64,000 nucleotides of DNA, taken from positions 992,001 through 1,056,000 of the forward strand of contig NZ_SGXD01000002.1 in assembly GCF_004216915.1 (NCBI RefSeq). Reading direction: 5' to 3'. The notes beneath the pieces were generated by a model. It was not told where the DNA came from. It ran no database searches and saw only the letters and a list, made by a program, of their open reading frames with translations. A program made the translations under genes and the position numbers. Shown here piece by piece: positions 29,216 to 39,342 of this stretch (the first letter of the stretch is position 1; every line of letters begins with the position of its first letter). This stretch comes from Motilibacter rhizosphaerae. GTDB taxonomy: Bacteria > Actinomycetota > Actinomycetes > Motilibacterales > Motilibacteraceae.

Positions 29216-30771
29216 TGGAAGAAGTGCCGCGAGCCGGTGACGTACATCGCCACGCCGGCCTCCGCGGCGGCCGCGAAGACCTCCTCGTCGCGGATCGAGC
29301 CGCCCGGCTGGACGACAGCGCGCACGCCGCCGCTGATGAGCACCTCGAGCCCGTCGGCGAACGGGAAGAACGCGTCGGACGCCGCCACCGCGCCCCGCGC
29401 CCGCTCGCCCGCGCGGGCGACCGCGAGCCGGCACGAGTCGACGCGGTTGACCTGGCCCATGCCGACGCCGACCGAGGCGCCGCCGGACGCGAGCAGGATC
29501 GCGTTGGACTTCACCGTGCGGCAGGCGCGCCACGCGAACGCGAGGTCCGCCAGCGTCGCCTCGTCGACGGGGTCGCCGGCCACCAGGCGCCAGCTGACCG
29601 GGTTGTCGCCTTCGGCCTGGAGCCGGTCGACGGTCTGCATGACCAGTCCGCCGCTGATGGGACGGACCTCGACGGGATCGGGAGCGGTGCTCGCCGGCAC
29701 CCGCAGCACGCGGAGGTTCTTCTTGCCGGCCAGCAGGTCCAGCGCTTCGTCGTCGAACGCCGGCGCCGCGAGCACCTCGGTGAAGACGCCCTCGAGCTGG
29801 CGGACGAGCGCCGCGGTGACGGGCCGGTTGGTCGCGATGACGCCGCCGTAGGCCGAGACCGGGTCGCACGCGTGCGCCTTGCGGTGCGCCTCGGCGATGT
29901 CGGCGCCCACCGCGATGCCGCAGGGGTTCGCGTGCTTGATGATCGCGACGGCGGGCTGCTCGTGGTCGTGCGCCGCGCGCCAGGCGGCGTCGGTGTCGAC
30001 GTAGTTGTTGTACGACATCGCCTTGCCGCCGAGCTGCTCGGCGTGGGCGAGGCCCGGGCGCCAGTGGCGGTAGACCGCCGCGCGCTGGTGGGGGTTCTCG
30101 CCGTAGCGCAGCACCTCCCCGCGCTCCCAGCTGCCCGCGGTCCACGCCGGGAACCCGCTGCCGTCGTCCGTCGGCACGAGCACGTTGCCCATCCACGACG
30201 CCACGGCGATGTCGTAGCCCGCGGTGTGGGCGAACGCCTCGACGGCCAGCCGCTGGCGCTGGTGGAGGGTCGAGCCGCCGTCGCGGACGATGTCGAGCAC
30301 CTCCGGGTAGCGCTCGGGGTTGACGACCACGGCCACCGAGGGGTGGTTCTTCGCCGCGGCGCGGACCATGGCCGGGCCGCCGATGTCGATCTGCTCCACG
30401 CACTCGTCGGGGCTCGCGCCCGACAGGACCGTCTGGCGGAACGGGTAGAGGTTGACGACGACGAGCTCGAACGGCGCGATCCCGAGCTCGGCGAGCTCCG
30501 CCTCGTGCTCGGCCTTGCGCAGGTCGGCGAGGATCCCCGCGTGGACGCGCGGGTGCAGCGTCTTGACCCGCCCGTCGAGGGTCTCGGGGAAGCCGGTCAG
30601 CTCCTCCACGCGGGTCACGGGGATGCCGTCGGCGGCGATGCGGGCGGCGGTCGAGCCGGTGGAGACGATCTCGACGCCGGCCTCGTGCAGCCCGCGCGCC
30701 AGCTCGTCGAGCCCGGTCTTGTCGTAGACGCTGACCAGGGCACGGCGTACGGGCCTGCGCTGCTCGGTCAT
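29212..30771 (-). CDS. purH: Bifunctional AICAR transformylase / IMP cyclohydrolase
   Basis: A 519-residue enzyme for the last two steps of IMP synthesis. The N-terminal IMP cyclohydrolase domain begins [18 protein letters not shown] and has [15 protein letters not shown]. The C-terminal transformylase has [21 protein letters not shown] (catalytic His), VRPISGGLV and [12 protein letters not shown]. It uses 10-formyl-THF. The ATG overlaps the purN stop (ATGA). The TGA overlaps a putative CTG start of the transporter. The length is normal. Confidence 0.97.
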   Translation of the reverse strand: MTEQRRPVRRALVSVYDKTGLDELARGLHEAGVEIVSTGSTAARIAADGIPVTRVEELTGFPETLDGRVKTLHPRVHAGILADLRKAEHEAELAELGIAPFELVVVNLYPFRQTVLSGASPDECVEQIDIGGPAMVRAAAKNHPSVAVVVNPERYPEVLDIVRDGGSTLHQRQRLAVEAFAHTAGYDIAVASWMGNVLVPTDDGSGFPAWTAGSWERGEVLRYGENPHQRAAVYRHWRPGLAHAEQLGGKAMSYNNYVDTDAAWRAAHDHEQPAVAIIKHANPCGIAVGADIAEAHRKAHACDPVSAYGGVIATNRPVTAALVRQLEGVFTEVLAAPAFDDEALDLLAGKKNLRVLRVPASTAPDPVEVRPISGGLVMQTVDRLQAEGDNPVSWRLVAGDPVDEATLADLAFAWRACRTVKSNAILLASGGASVGVGMGQVNRVDSCRLAVARAGERARGAVAASDAFFPFADGLEVLISGGVRAVVQPGGSIRDEEVFAAAAEAGVAMYVTGSRHFFH

Positions 30772-31385
30772 GCGAACCTCACCTTCCGGCCCTCGACGGA
30801 CCACTCGGACCGCGCGAGGCGGCCCACGACGTCGACGAGCAGCCGACGCTCCACGGTCTTGATGCGCTCGTGCAGCCTCGCCTCGTCGTCGCCGTCCTCG
30901 ACCGGCACGGCCTCCTGGGCCAGCACGGGGCCGGTGTCGACGCCCTCGTCGACGAGGTGGACGGTGCTGCCGGTGACGCGGACGCCGTAGGCGAGCGCGT
31001 CGCGGACCGCGTGCGCCCCGGGGAAGCTCGGCAGCAGCGCGGGGTGGGTGTTGACGACGCGGTCGGGGAAGCGGGCCAGGAAGTCGCGGCCGAGGATGCG
31101 CATGAAGCCTGCGGAGACGACCAGGGCCGGCGCGTACGCCGCGGTGGCCTCCGCGAGCGCGACGTCCCAGGCCCGGCGGTCGGGGAAGTCGGCCGGCGGG
31201 ACGACGAAGGTCGGCACTCCCGCGCGGTCGGCGCGGCGCAGCCCCTCGATGCCCTCGCGGTCGGCGCCCACGGCGACGAGCTGCGCGCCGAGCTCGTCCT
31301 CGCCGGCGTCGAGCAGCGCCTGGAGCAGCGTGCCCGACCCCGACACGAGGACCACGACTCGTGCCGGTATCGCTGTCGGTGCCAT
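30768..31385 (-). CDS. purN: Phosphoribosylglycinamide formyltransferase
   Basis: A 205-residue GAR transformylase that uses 10-formyl-THF. It shows the opening [18 protein letters not shown], the folate-site AGFMRIL and the catalytic Asn-His segment [18 protein letters not shown], followed by [17 protein letters not shown] with the catalytic Asp. It is first gene of the purN-purH-DMT-folD-DUF3017 string; a TATGGT box eight bases before the ATG suggests a very short or absent leader. It diverges from the small membrane gene at 31405 by 19 bases. Confidence 0.97.
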   Translation of the reverse strand: MAPTAIPARVVVLVSGSGTLLQALLDAGEDELGAQLVAVGADREGIEGLRRADRAGVPTFVVPPADFPDRRAWDVALAEATAAYAPALVVSAGFMRILGRDFLARFPDRVVNTHPALLPSFPGAHAVRDALAYGVRVTGSTVHLVDEGVDTGPVLAQEAVPVEDGDDEARLHERIKTVERRLLVDVVGRLARSEWSVEGRKVRFA

Positions 31386-31404
31386 CAGCCGTCACCATAG
31401 CGGC

Positions 31405-31992
31405 GTGGCCGACCAGCACGAGAACCCGCCTGCCGATCCCTGGGCCCCGCCTCCCGAGGGCTCCCAGGCGGGGCAGCCGGGCGCGCCCGCGCGGCCACCG
31501 GCAGCGCCGTCGCCCTGGGCAGCTCCGCCGGCGGGCGGCCCGCAGCGGACCGGCCAGCACCAATCCGGGCAGCACCGCACGGGGCAGCACCGGACGAGCG
31601 GCGCGCCGCGCCGGCCGGCGAGCGGCAGCGACGGCAGTGCGGACGTCGGCCCCGAGGCGCGGACCGGCATCCTGCTGGGGGCCCTCGGGCTGCTCACGGT
31701 CTTCGACCCCGCCGTCGGCCTCGCGTTCGGCCTCGGCTCCGCGGTCCTCGGCGCGCTCGCCGTGCGTGCCGCACGGCGCAGCTCGCACGGCATGGGAGTG
31801 GCGATCACCGCGGCCGCGATGGGGGCCGGGCTGACGCTGGTGTCGCTCACCCTGCTGCTCGTGGCGCGGCTGCCGGAGTACCGCGACTACCGCGCCTGCC
31901 TCGACCGCGCGCAGACCCACACCGCGCAGCAGGTCTGCGAGCGCGACTTCAGCCGCTCCCCCGTGCTCGGCGGGCTCGGGCCGCGGCGCTAG
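31405..31992 (+). CDS. Proline-rich small membrane protein (DUF4190-like architecture)
   Basis: A 195-residue protein. About 90 N-terminal residues are disordered, rich in Pro, Ala, Gln and Gly, with a short tandem repeat [17 protein letters not shown]. Two membrane segments follow ([21 protein letters not shown] and [22 protein letters not shown]), then a polar tail with two Cys. This layout is common in actinobacterial DUF4190-type proteins; the family identity is tentative and no function is known. The GTG lies close to the purN start on the opposite strand. The stop abuts the stop of the convergent DUF6350 gene. Confidence 0.75.
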   Translation: MADQHENPPADPWAPPPEGSQAGQPGAPARPPAAPSPWAAPPAGGPQRTGQHQSGQHRTGQHRTSGAPRRPASGSDGSADVGPEARTGILLGALGLLTVFDPAVGLAFGLGSAVLGALAVRAARRSSHGMGVAITAAAMGAGLTLVSLTLLLVARLPEYRDYRACLDRAQTHTAQQVCERDFSRSPVLGGLGPRR

Positions 31993-33192
31993 CTAGCTCC
32001 GCTGGCGCGCCCGCAGCACCCAGGCGGTGCACGCCGCGACGAGCGCGAGCTCGGTCGCCGCGGCGAGCGCGACGGCGACCGGCGAGGGGCCGAGGACCTG
32101 GAGCCGCTCGTCCCCGGCCGCTCCGCTGGACAGGGCCGCGAGCAGGCCGAGCAGCAGCCCCGCCACGGCGCCACCGGCGCCCGCGACGACGGCGGTCGCG
32201 TCGACGGCGTACGAGCGGGGGGCACGGCGCGCGACGACGGCACCGCCGAGCACGCCCGCACCGACCGGCAGCAGCACGACGAGCAGCCGCACCAGCGCGG
32301 GGACGCCCCCTGCCGAGGGCAGCGCGGTGAGCAGCGGCAGGTCGGGCAGGGCCCCGAGGTGCACGCCGGACGGCGAGACGCTGGTCCCGGTGCCGACGGC
32401 GAAGCCCGGCCCGAGGCAGAACGCCGCCGTCCAGACGACCGCGTCGGGGAGCAGCGCGACCTGCCCGGCGAGCAGCAGCAAGCCCCCGACCGGCCCGGCG
32501 TGCAGGCTCTGCGCCGCGGCCGCGCCCTCGCCGAGCCGGACCAGCAGGTCGAGCGCGAGCAGGCCGGCCGACGCCCCGAGCAGCGCCACCGCGCAGGACA
32601 CCGCCCCGAGGAGCACGAGGCCCGCGCGCAGCGGCATGACGGGCAGGGCGCCGGGCCGGCGGCGCAGCGCGCGGGCCGCTCCGACGAGGACCGCCGGGAC
32701 CGCGAGCAGGGCCGCCCTCAGCGCGGCGAGCGCGGGAGGGGCGGAGACGTCGTGGACGGCGGTGGCCGCGGCGACCAGCACCGCCAGGGCCGCCGTCCCG
32801 AGGACGACCGCGGCGAGCGGGACGGCCGCCGCCCGCAGGCTGCGCGCGCCGAGCGCGCGGACGAGCCGGGTCGTGCTGGACGCCGTCGCGGCCGCCGGCA
32901 GCAGCGCGAGGCCGAGCGGCCACAGGGCCAGTCGCCCGGAGGCGAGGTGGAGCGGCGCACCCTGGGACAGCAGCCACGCGTACGCCGTGGTGCGGACGGC
33001 CTGCCCCGCCGACGAGCCGCCGGCGGTCGTCGCCCAGCCGACGAGCACGAGGACGGCCAGCGGCAGCCAGGTCAGCAGTGCGCTGCGGAGCACGGCGACG
33101 GTGCAGAGCACGGCGGCCCGGCCCGGGTGGCGGCGCGGGCCCGGCGGCGCGGGGACGGGCCGGCGGGTGCGGGGGTCGAGCAGCGTGGACAT
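31993..33192 (-). CDS. DUF6350-family polytopic membrane protein
   Basis: A 399-residue protein with about nine or ten membrane helices and an N-terminal basic, Pro/Arg-rich region. Ala, Leu and Val dominate; recognisable spots are AWLLSQGAPLHLASGRLALWP and GPGFAVGTGTSVSPSGVHLG, both typical of the DUF6350 family (some databases use the label PerM for it). It is commonly encoded between sucCD and purN in actinobacteria, as here. The function is unknown. It is transcribed on the minus strand and is convergent with the small membrane gene. Confidence 0.85.
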   Translation of the reverse strand: MSTLLDPRTRRPVPAPPGPRRHPGRAAVLCTVAVLRSALLTWLPLAVLVLVGWATTAGGSSAGQAVRTTAYAWLLSQGAPLHLASGRLALWPLGLALLPAAATASSTTRLVRALGARSLRAAAVPLAAVVLGTAALAVLVAAATAVHDVSAPPALAALRAALLAVPAVLVGAARALRRRPGALPVMPLRAGLVLLGAVSCAVALLGASAGLLALDLLVRLGEGAAAAQSLHAGPVGGLLLLAGQVALLPDAVVWTAAFCLGPGFAVGTGTSVSPSGVHLGALPDLPLLTALPSAGGVPALVRLLVVLLPVGAGVLGGAVVARRAPRSYAVDATAVVAGAGGAVAGLLLGLLAALSSGAAGDERLQVLGPSPVAVALAAATELALVAACTAWVLRARQRS

Positions 33193-33320
33193 CGCGACGA
33201 TGGTCTCCCGCCGGGACGGCCCAGCCGGGGCTCCCGCGCCGCCCTCGGCGTGTCGGGGCGGCAGGCCCGGCGGGACGTGAGGGCAGGGGCTCCGGGGCTG
33301 CGCGTCAGGGCAGGCGCGCC

Positions 33321-33354
33321 GACGGGCCGGGACGCCGCAGCGTCCCGGCCCGTC
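33321..33354 (-). terminator. Hairpin after sucD
   Basis: A 15-bp perfect stem (33321-33335 with 33340-33354) with loop CGCA, 15 bases past the sucD stop. Confidence 0.85.
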
Positions 33355-33368
33355 GAGGGAGCAGGAGG

Positions 33369-34250
33369 TCAGCCCTTGAGCAGCTCGCGCATGAGCCGCG
33401 CGGTCTCGCTCGGGGTCTTGCCGACGCGGACGCCGGCGGCCTCGAGGGCCTCCTTCTTCGCCTGCGCGGTGCCGGCGGAGCCGGAGACGATCGCGCCGGC
33501 GTGGCCCATCGTCTTGCCCTCGGGGGCGGTGAAGCCCGCGACGTAGCCGACGACCGGCTTGGTGACGTTGGCGGCGATGAAGGCCGCGGCCCGCTCCTCG
33601 GCGTCGCCGCCGATCTCGCCGATCATGACGATCGCCTCGGTCTCCGGGTCGTCCTGGAAGGCCTGGAGCGCGTCGATGTGCGTGGTGCCGATGACCGGGT
33701 CGCCGCCGATGCCGATGGCGGTGGAGAAGCCGAAGTCCCGCAGCTCGTACATCATCTGGTAGGTCAGCGTGCCGCTCTTGCTGACCAGGCCGATGCGGCC
33801 GGGCGGCGTGATGTCGGCCGGGATGATGCCGGCGTTGGACTTGCCGGGGCTGATGATGCCGGGGCAGTTCGGGCCGATGATCCGCGTGGTGCCCTTGCTC
33901 TGCGCGTAGGCGAAGAACTCGGCAGTGTCGTGGACCGGGACGCCCTCGGTGATGACGACGGCGAGCGGGATGCCCGCGTCGACGGCGTCGTGGACGGCGG
34001 CCTTCGTGCCGGCCGGCGGCACGAAGATCACGGTGACGTCGGCGCCTGTGGCGCCCATGCCCTCGGCGACGGTCGCGAAGACGGGCAGGGCGGTCCCGTC
34101 CACGTCGACCGTGGTGCCGGCCTTGCGCGGGTTGGTGCCGCCGACGACCGTCGCGCCAGACGCGAGCATGCGCCGGGTGTGCTTCAGGCCCTCGGAGCCG
34201 GTGATGCCCTGGACCAGGATCCTGCTGTTCTCGGTGAGGAAGATCGCCAT
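33369..34250 (-). CDS. sucD: Succinyl-CoA synthetase alpha subunit
   Basis: A 293-residue CoA-binding subunit. It shows [17 protein letters not shown] (CoA loop), [36 protein letters not shown] and the phosphorylated His in TMGHAGAIV. With SucC it makes ATP (or GTP) from succinyl-CoA in the TCA cycle. It follows sucC by 7 bases, so they are co-transcribed. A clear hairpin follows. Confidence 0.97.
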   Translation of the reverse strand: MAIFLTENSRILVQGITGSEGLKHTRRMLASGATVVGGTNPRKAGTTVDVDGTALPVFATVAEGMGATGADVTVIFVPPAGTKAAVHDAVDAGIPLAVVITEGVPVHDTAEFFAYAQSKGTTRIIGPNCPGIISPGKSNAGIIPADITPPGRIGLVSKSGTLTYQMMYELRDFGFSTAIGIGGDPVIGTTHIDALQAFQDDPETEAIVMIGEIGGDAEERAAAFIAANVTKPVVGYVAGFTAPEGKTMGHAGAIVSGSAGTAQAKKEALEAAGVRVGKTPSETARLMRELLKG

Positions 34251-34257
34251 CGGGGTG

Positions 34258-35457
34258 TCAGGCTCCCTGGGCCGTTGCGGCCAGCTCGGCCGCGCGGCGC
34301 GCGGCGTCGTCCATGGTGTCGACGAGGGTGACCAGCGGGTGCGCCGCCTCCGTGAGGATGCGCCGGCCCTCCTCCGCGTTGTTGCCGTCGAGGCGCACGA
34401 CGAGGGGCTTGGTGACCTCCTCGCCGCGGGACTCCAGCAGCGCGAGCGCGCTGACGATGCCGTTGGCGACGGCGTCGCAGGCGGTGATGCCGCCGAAGAC
34501 GTTGACGAACACGCTGCGCACGGCCGGGTCGGACAGGATGATCTCCAGCCCGTTGGCCATGACCTCGGCCGAGGCGCCGCCGCCGATGTCGAGGAAGTTG
34601 GCCGGCTTCACCCCGCCGAACGCCTCGCCGGCGTACGCGACCACGTCGAGGGTGCTCATGACGAGGCCCGCGCCATTGCCGATGATGCCGACCTCGCCGT
34701 CGAGCTTGACGTAGTTGAGGTGCTTCTCCTTGGCCCGCTGCTCCAGCGGGTCGGCGGCGGCAGTGTCCGCCAGCTCGCCGTGTCCCGGGTGCCGGAAGCC
34801 GGCGTTCTCGTCGAGGGTCACCTTGCCGTCGAGCGCGACGACGCGGCCGTCACCGGTCTTCACCAGCGGGTTGACCTCGACCAGCGTGGCGTCCTCGGAG
34901 ACGAAGACGTCCCAGAGCCGCTCGATGACCGAGGCGACCTGGTCGGCGACCTCGGCCGGGAAGGCGGCCTGCGCGACGATGCCCTGCGCGACCTCGGGGG
35001 TGATCCCCGTCAGCGGGTCGATGGCGACCTTGGCCAGCGCCTCGGGCTTGGTGGCGGCGACCTCCTCGATCTCCATGCCGCCCTCGACGGAGGCCATCGC
35101 CAGGAAGGTGCGGTTGGAGCGGTCGAGCAGGACGGAGAAGTAGTACTCCTCCGCGATCGCGGCCGCCGGCGCCAGCATGACGCGGTGCACGGTGTGGCCC
35201 TTGATGTCCATGCCGAGGATCTGCCCGGCCTTGTCGTGCGCGTCGTCCACCGAGTCGGCGAGCTTCACGCCCCCCGCCTTGCCGCGGCCACCGGTCTTGA
35301 CCTGCGCCTTGACGACCACCCTGCCGCCGTCGACCCCGGCGCCCAGCCGCTCGGCGGCCGCGCGGGCCTCCTCCGGCGTCTGCGCCACGGCACCGTCGAG
35401 CACGGGGACCCCGTGCGCCTCGAAGAGGTCTCTCGCCTGGAACTCGAAGAGGTCCAC
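34258..35457 (-). CDS. sucC: Succinyl-CoA synthetase beta subunit (ADP/GDP forming)
   Basis: A 399-residue ATP-grasp subunit. It starts [19 protein letters not shown] and contains [51 protein letters not shown] and [11 protein letters not shown] 35457 has GGAGG just upstream. The frame stays open far upstream (to 36111), but that part is only the antisense of the M23 peptidase gene. It diverges from that gene; the 271-base gap holds a perfect 20-bp palindrome. Confidence 0.97.
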   Translation of the reverse strand: MDLFEFQARDLFEAHGVPVLDGAVAQTPEEARAAAERLGAGVDGGRVVVKAQVKTGGRGKAGGVKLADSVDDAHDKAGQILGMDIKGHTVHRVMLAPAAAIAEEYYFSVLLDRSNRTFLAMASVEGGMEIEEVAATKPEALAKVAIDPLTGITPEVAQGIVAQAAFPAEVADQVASVIERLWDVFVSEDATLVEVNPLVKTGDGRVVALDGKVTLDENAGFRHPGHGELADTAAADPLEQRAKEKHLNYVKLDGEVGIIGNGAGLVMSTLDVVAYAGEAFGGVKPANFLDIGGGASAEVMANGLEIILSDPAVRSVFVNVFGGITACDAVANGIVSALALLESRGEEVTKPLVVRLDGNNAEEGRRILTEAAHPLVTLVDTMDDAARRAAELAATAQGA

Positions 35458-35620
35458 AGGCCTCCGTCCGTCGTCGTCGTGGGTGCGCCGGGCGCACCGC
35501 TCGTCCGAGGGAAGGGTAGTTCGTGGCGCGGCACGGCGGCCGACGGGCTCCCGTGGCCCCGGCTCGCGGGGCCCGCCGTCGCCCGTCGCCGTGCTGCGCG
35601 GTCCGGCCGCGGGCGGCCTG

Positions 35621-35640
35621 ACCCGTTCCCGGGAACGGGT
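35621..35640. promoter_or_regulatory. Perfect 20-bp palindrome between sucC and the M23 peptidase gene
   Basis: The 20 bases ACCCGTTCCCGGGAACGGGT are fully self-complementary. They lie 164 bases upstream of sucC and 89 bases upstream of the peptidase start, just before a possible -35/-10 (TAGGGT at 35664-35669). The form fits a dimeric regulator operator. The regulator is unknown. Confidence 0.6.
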
Positions 35641-35728
35641 GTCGCCCACCCCGCTGCGGCCGATAGGGTGGGGCTCCGCTGCCCCGCTCGGGGACCCAGC
35701 GCCCACCTGCTCCCCGGGAGGACGGTCC

Positions 35729-36496
35729 GTGGCTGCGCGTCGTCGCTCCGCCGGCAAGCACCGGCGTCCCGGCAAGCACCGCGCCGCGTCCTCCACGCAC
35801 CCCTCCCCGCCGGTCCTCGTGGGCACCGCGGTGCTCGCCACCGCCGCAGCGGCGTGGTTCTCCCCGACGACCGCGCTCGGCAGCACCCGCGACGCCGCCG
35901 TGCACCGGACCTCCCCGGAGCCGGGCCCCACGCCGACCGAGCTCGCCGCCGCGGCGAGCGCCGTCCAGGCGCAGGCCGCCGGCGCCGCGACCGCGGGCTC
36001 CCGCTTCACCGCCCCTGCGGCGAAGGCGAGGTCGACCGCGCGGCAGCGGGCCTCCCGCAGCGCCGCGCGCATCGCCCTGCAGGACGCGGTCGCGACCCCC
36101 CAGTGGGTCAAGCCGGTCGACCGCTACACGCTCACCGCGCACTTCGGCGAGGGCGGCGGGCTGTGGTCCCACGGCCACACCGGCCAGGACTTCGCCGCGC
36201 CCACCGGGACGCCCGTCCACGCCGTCGGCGCGGGGGTGGTCGTCTCCGCGCAGCGCGACGGGGCCTACGGCAACAAGATCGTCCTGCAGCACGCCGACGG
36301 CACGCAGACGTGGTACTGCCACCTCTCGGCGTTCCTCGTCTCCCCCGGCGACAAGGTCACGACGGGCGAGGAGATCGGCCGCGTCGGTGCCACCGGCAAC
36401 ACGACCGGGCCGCACCTCCACCTCGAGGTGCGACCCACGCCGGACCAGCCGGTCGACCCCATGCCGTGGCTGCGCGCCCACGGCGTCGAGGTCTGA
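35729..36496 (+). CDS. M23-family metallopeptidase (LytM-type), exported
   Basis: A 255-residue protein: a very basic N-terminus with tandem RRPGKHR-like stretches, a hydrophobic segment near residues 28-45, an Ala-rich probably helical linker, and a C-terminal LytM domain. Zinc-site motifs are present: [14 protein letters not shown] (H-x(3)-D) and the distal HLHLEV, with WYCHLSAF for the catalytic His. It probably cleaves peptidoglycan cross-bridges or activates another hydrolase. GGGAGGAC precedes GTG 35729. The gene ends 9 bases from the end of the convergent DinB gene. Confidence 0.92.
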   Translation: MAARRRSAGKHRRPGKHRAASSTHPSPPVLVGTAVLATAAAAWFSPTTALGSTRDAAVHRTSPEPGPTPTELAAAASAVQAQAAGAATAGSRFTAPAAKARSTARQRASRSAARIALQDAVATPQWVKPVDRYTLTAHFGEGGGLWSHGHTGQDFAAPTGTPVHAVGAGVVVSAQRDGAYGNKIVLQHADGTQTWYCHLSAFLVSPGDKVTTGEEIGRVGATGNTTGPHLHLEVRPTPDQPVDPMPWLRAHGVEV

Positions 36497-36505
36497 GCCC
36501 TCCCG

Positions 36506-37051
36506 CTACAGCGCCTGGCGTTCGACGTCGTGCACGTGGTGCACGACGTCGTGGAGGAAGTAGCGGCCCAGCGAGTCGAGGGTGAAGACCGACCCGTTGC
36601 TGCGCAGCCCGCGGCGCTCCCAGGCGTCCTCGGGCACGGAGGCCCAGCGCTGCTCGGCCGCCCGCGCCGCCTCCAGCAGCTCCTCCCGCACCCGAGCGGG
36701 CACCTGGCCCGCGTAGTCCTGCTCCAGGGCCGTCGCGTCCTGGTCCCAGTTGGCGAAGCGCGCGCCGTCCTCCGCGAGCACCAGCGCGGCCCGCTCGGAG
36801 AAGATGCGGAAGACGTCGCGCACGTGGCAGGCGTACTCGAGGACCGACCAGGTGCCGGGCAGCGTGCGCACCGCGGCGCCGGGCCGCTCGAGAGCGGCGG
36901 CGTAGCGGTCGGCGAGCCCGGGCAGCTGCGCGGCGACGTCACGGCCGTGCAGGGTCCGGGCGTCGAACCCGCACTCGGGGCAGGGGCCGTCGAGGACCCA
37001 GGTCCAGTCCTTGTCGTCCGGGACGATGGTGTCGGCGGCGCTCGCGCTCAC
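36506..37051 (-). CDS. DinB-like / maleylpyruvate isomerase-N family protein
   Basis: A 181-residue protein of the DinB/YfiT four-helix superfamily. It contains the helix TWSVLEYACHVRDVFRIF and the terminal HDVVHHVHDVERQ, whose His residues with the earlier His form the expected metal triad. An N-terminal extension has a CPECGFD motif, possibly a small zinc site. Members act as thiol-dependent transferases (mycothiol in actinobacteria); the substrate is unknown. The GTG overlaps the pcrA stop (GTGA), so it is translated with pcrA. Confidence 0.85.
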   Translation of the reverse strand: MSASAADTIVPDDKDWTWVLDGPCPECGFDARTLHGRDVAAQLPGLADRYAAALERPGAAVRTLPGTWSVLEYACHVRDVFRIFSERAALVLAEDGARFANWDQDATALEQDYAGQVPARVREELLEAARAAEQRWASVPEDAWERRGLRSNGSVFTLDSLGRYFLHDVVHHVHDVERQAL

Positions 37052-39330
37052 AGCTTCTCCACGGGGGCGTAGCGGAGCAGCAGGCGCTTGGTGCCCGCGG
37101 CTCCGAAGTCGATGGTGGCCTCGGCCTTCTCGGCGACGCCGGCGGTGGCGACGACGGTCCCGAGCCCGAAGGCGTCGTGGGTGACCTTGTCGCCGATCAT
37201 GAGGGACACGACCGACCTGTTGCCAGGGGATTTCGCCGTCGGCCGGGCGGCGGCCACCGCGATCGCGGGCGGGGCCGAGCGGCTCGACTCCACCCGCTGC
37301 CAGTCGAGCAGCGCGGCCGGCACCTCGTCGAGGAAGCGCGACGCGGGGTTGTACGACGGGGCGCCGAACGCGCTGCGCACGAGCGCGCGGGAGAGGTAGA
37401 GCCGCTCGCGGGCGCGGGTGATGCCGACGTACGCGAGGCGCCGCTCCTCCTCGAGCTCCTTGTCGTTGGCCAGCGAGCGCATGTGCGGGAAGACGCCGTC
37501 CTCCATGCCAGTGAGGAACACCACGGGGAACTCCAGCCCCTTCGCCGTGTGCAGCGTCATCAGCGTGACGACCCCGGTGCCGTCGTCCGCGTCGGGGATC
37601 TGGTCGGCGTCGGCCACGAGCGAGACCTGCTCGAGGAAGCCGACGAGGCCGCCCTCGGGGCTGGCGGTGGCGTACTCCCGTGCGACGGCGACGAACTCCT
37701 GGAGGTTCTCGAGGCGCGTCTGGTCCTGCGGGTCGAGCGAGGCCTGCAGCTCGCGCAGGTAGCCGGTCTGCTCGAGCGCCGCCTCGAGCACCTCGGCGGG
37801 CTCGGTGCCGGCCTCCACGAGGGTGCGGAGGGACTCGATGGTCCGGTTGAACTCCTGGATGTTCGACAGCGAGCGGGTGGCGAGGCCGGGTGCCTCCTCC
37901 GCGCGGAGCAGCGCCGCGTTGAACGTCGTCCGGTCGCGCTCGGCCAGCGCCTGGACGCACGCCTCCGCGCGGTCACCGATGCCGCGCTTGGGGGTGTTGA
38001 GGATGCGGCGCAGCGAGACCGAGTCCTCCGGGTTGGCGAGGTAGCGCAGGTAGGCGAGGGCGTCGCGGACCTCCTTGCGCTCGTAGAAGCGCACGCCGCC
38101 GACGACCTTGTAGGGCAGCCCGACCCGGATGAACACCTCCTCGAACACCCGGGACTGGGCGTTGGTGCGGTAGAAGACCGCGACGTCCGCAGGCCTGGCG
38201 AGTCCCTCGTCGGTGAGCCGGTCGACCTCGTTGGCGACGAAGGCCGCCTCGTCGTGCTCGTTGTCCGCGACGTAGCCGACGATCTGCTCGCCCGCCCCCG
38301 CCTCCGACCAGAGGTTCTTCGGCTTGCGGCCGACGTTCTGCGCGATGACGGCGTTGGCGGCCGACAGGATCGTCTGCGTGGAGCGGTAGTTCTGCTCCAG
38401 CAGGATCGTGCGCGCGTCGGGGTAGTCCTCCTCGAACTGGAGGATGTTGCGGATCGTCGCCCCGCGGAAGGCGTAGATCGACTGGTCCGCGTCGCCCACG
38501 ACGCAGAGCTCGGCGGGCGGCACGGACCCCCCGGACGGACCGACGAGCTCGCGCACCAGCGCGTACTGCGCGTGGTTGGTGTCCTGGTACTCGTCGACGA
38601 GGACGTGGCGGAAGCGGCGCCGGTAGTGCTCCGCAGCGTCGGGGAACGCCTGGAGCAGGTGCACGGTCGTCATGATGAGGTCGTCGAAGTCGAGGGCGTT
38701 GGCCTCGCGCAGCCGCTGCTGGTAGAGCGAGTACGCCTCGGCGAGCACCTCCTCGAGGTGCGACGTGGCGCGCGAGCGGTAGGTCTCGTGGTCGACGAGC
38801 TCGTTCTTGAGGTTGGAGACCTGCGCCGAGAACCCCCGCGGCGCGTAGCGCTTCGGGTCGAGGTCGAGGTCACGGCAGACCATCGCCATCAGCCGCTGCG
38901 AGTCGGCGGCGTCGTAGATCGAGAAGCTCGAGGTGAACCCGAAGCGGCTGATCTCGCGGCGAAGGATGCGCACGCAGGCCGAGTGGAACGTCGAGACCCA
39001 CATCGCCTTGGCGCGCGGGCCGACGAGCGCGGCGACGCGCTCCTTCATCTCCCCGGCGGCCTTGTTGGTGAAGGTGATCGCGAGCACCGCACCCGGGTGG
39101 ACGCCCCGCGCCGCGAGCAGGTGCGCGATGCGGTGGGTGAGCACGCGGGTCTTCCCCGACCCCGCACCGGCCACGATGAGCACCGGCGTCCCCTCGGCCA
39201 CGACCGCCGCGCGCTGCTGCGGGTTGAGCCCCTCCAGCAGCTCCTCGGGGTCGCGCCGGCGGGCCGCCGGGCGCGCGTCCGGGGCGGGCACGTCGAGGGG
39301 CAGGAGGAGGTCGTCGGGCAGGCTCGTCAT
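37048..39330 (-). CDS. pcrA: ATP-dependent DNA helicase PcrA/UvrD
   Basis: A 760-residue superfamily 1A helicase. It shows LNPQQRAAV (Q motif), AGAGSGKT (Walker A, 54-61), ITFTNKAAGEM (Ia), VDEYQDTN (II), VVGDADQSIYAFRGA (III), LEQNYRST (IV), TLHTAKGLEFPVVFL (V) and YVGITRARERL (VI), with the UvrD-type C-terminal tail ending in a Tudor-like GDKVTHDAFGLGTV segment. It acts in nucleotide excision repair and replication-fork rescue. Upstream is TAGACT nine bases from the ATG plus a GGGAGG ribosome site. A DinB-like gene is coupled behind it. Confidence 0.97.
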   Translation of the reverse strand: MTSLPDDLLLPLDVPAPDARPAARRRDPEELLEGLNPQQRAAVVAEGTPVLIVAGAGSGKTRVLTHRIAHLLAARGVHPGAVLAITFTNKAAGEMKERVAALVGPRAKAMWVSTFHSACVRILRREISRFGFTSSFSIYDAADSQRLMAMVCRDLDLDPKRYAPRGFSAQVSNLKNELVDHETYRSRATSHLEEVLAEAYSLYQQRLREANALDFDDLIMTTVHLLQAFPDAAEHYRRRFRHVLVDEYQDTNHAQYALVRELVGPSGGSVPPAELCVVGDADQSIYAFRGATIRNILQFEEDYPDARTILLEQNYRSTQTILSAANAVIAQNVGRKPKNLWSEAGAGEQIVGYVADNEHDEAAFVANEVDRLTDEGLARPADVAVFYRTNAQSRVFEEVFIRVGLPYKVVGGVRFYERKEVRDALAYLRYLANPEDSVSLRRILNTPKRGIGDRAEACVQALAERDRTTFNAALLRAEEAPGLATRSLSNIQEFNRTIESLRTLVEAGTEPAEVLEAALEQTGYLRELQASLDPQDQTRLENLQEFVAVAREYATASPEGGLVGFLEQVSLVADADQIPDADDGTGVVTLMTLHTAKGLEFPVVFLTGMEDGVFPHMRSLANDKELEEERRLAYVGITRARERLYLSRALVRSAFGAPSYNPASRFLDEVPAALLDWQRVESSRSAPPAIAVAAARPTAKSPGNRSVVSLMIGDKVTHDAFGLGTVVATAGVAEKAEATIDFGAAGTKRLLLRYAPVEKL

Positions 39331-39342
39331 CGCCTCCCGAGT

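Noticed and set aside
35641-35728. Possible cyclic di-AMP riboswitch in front of the M23 peptidase
   Set aside because: Such switches precede many actinobacterial wall hydrolases, but the conserved core sequence is not visible here; only generic GC-rich stems.
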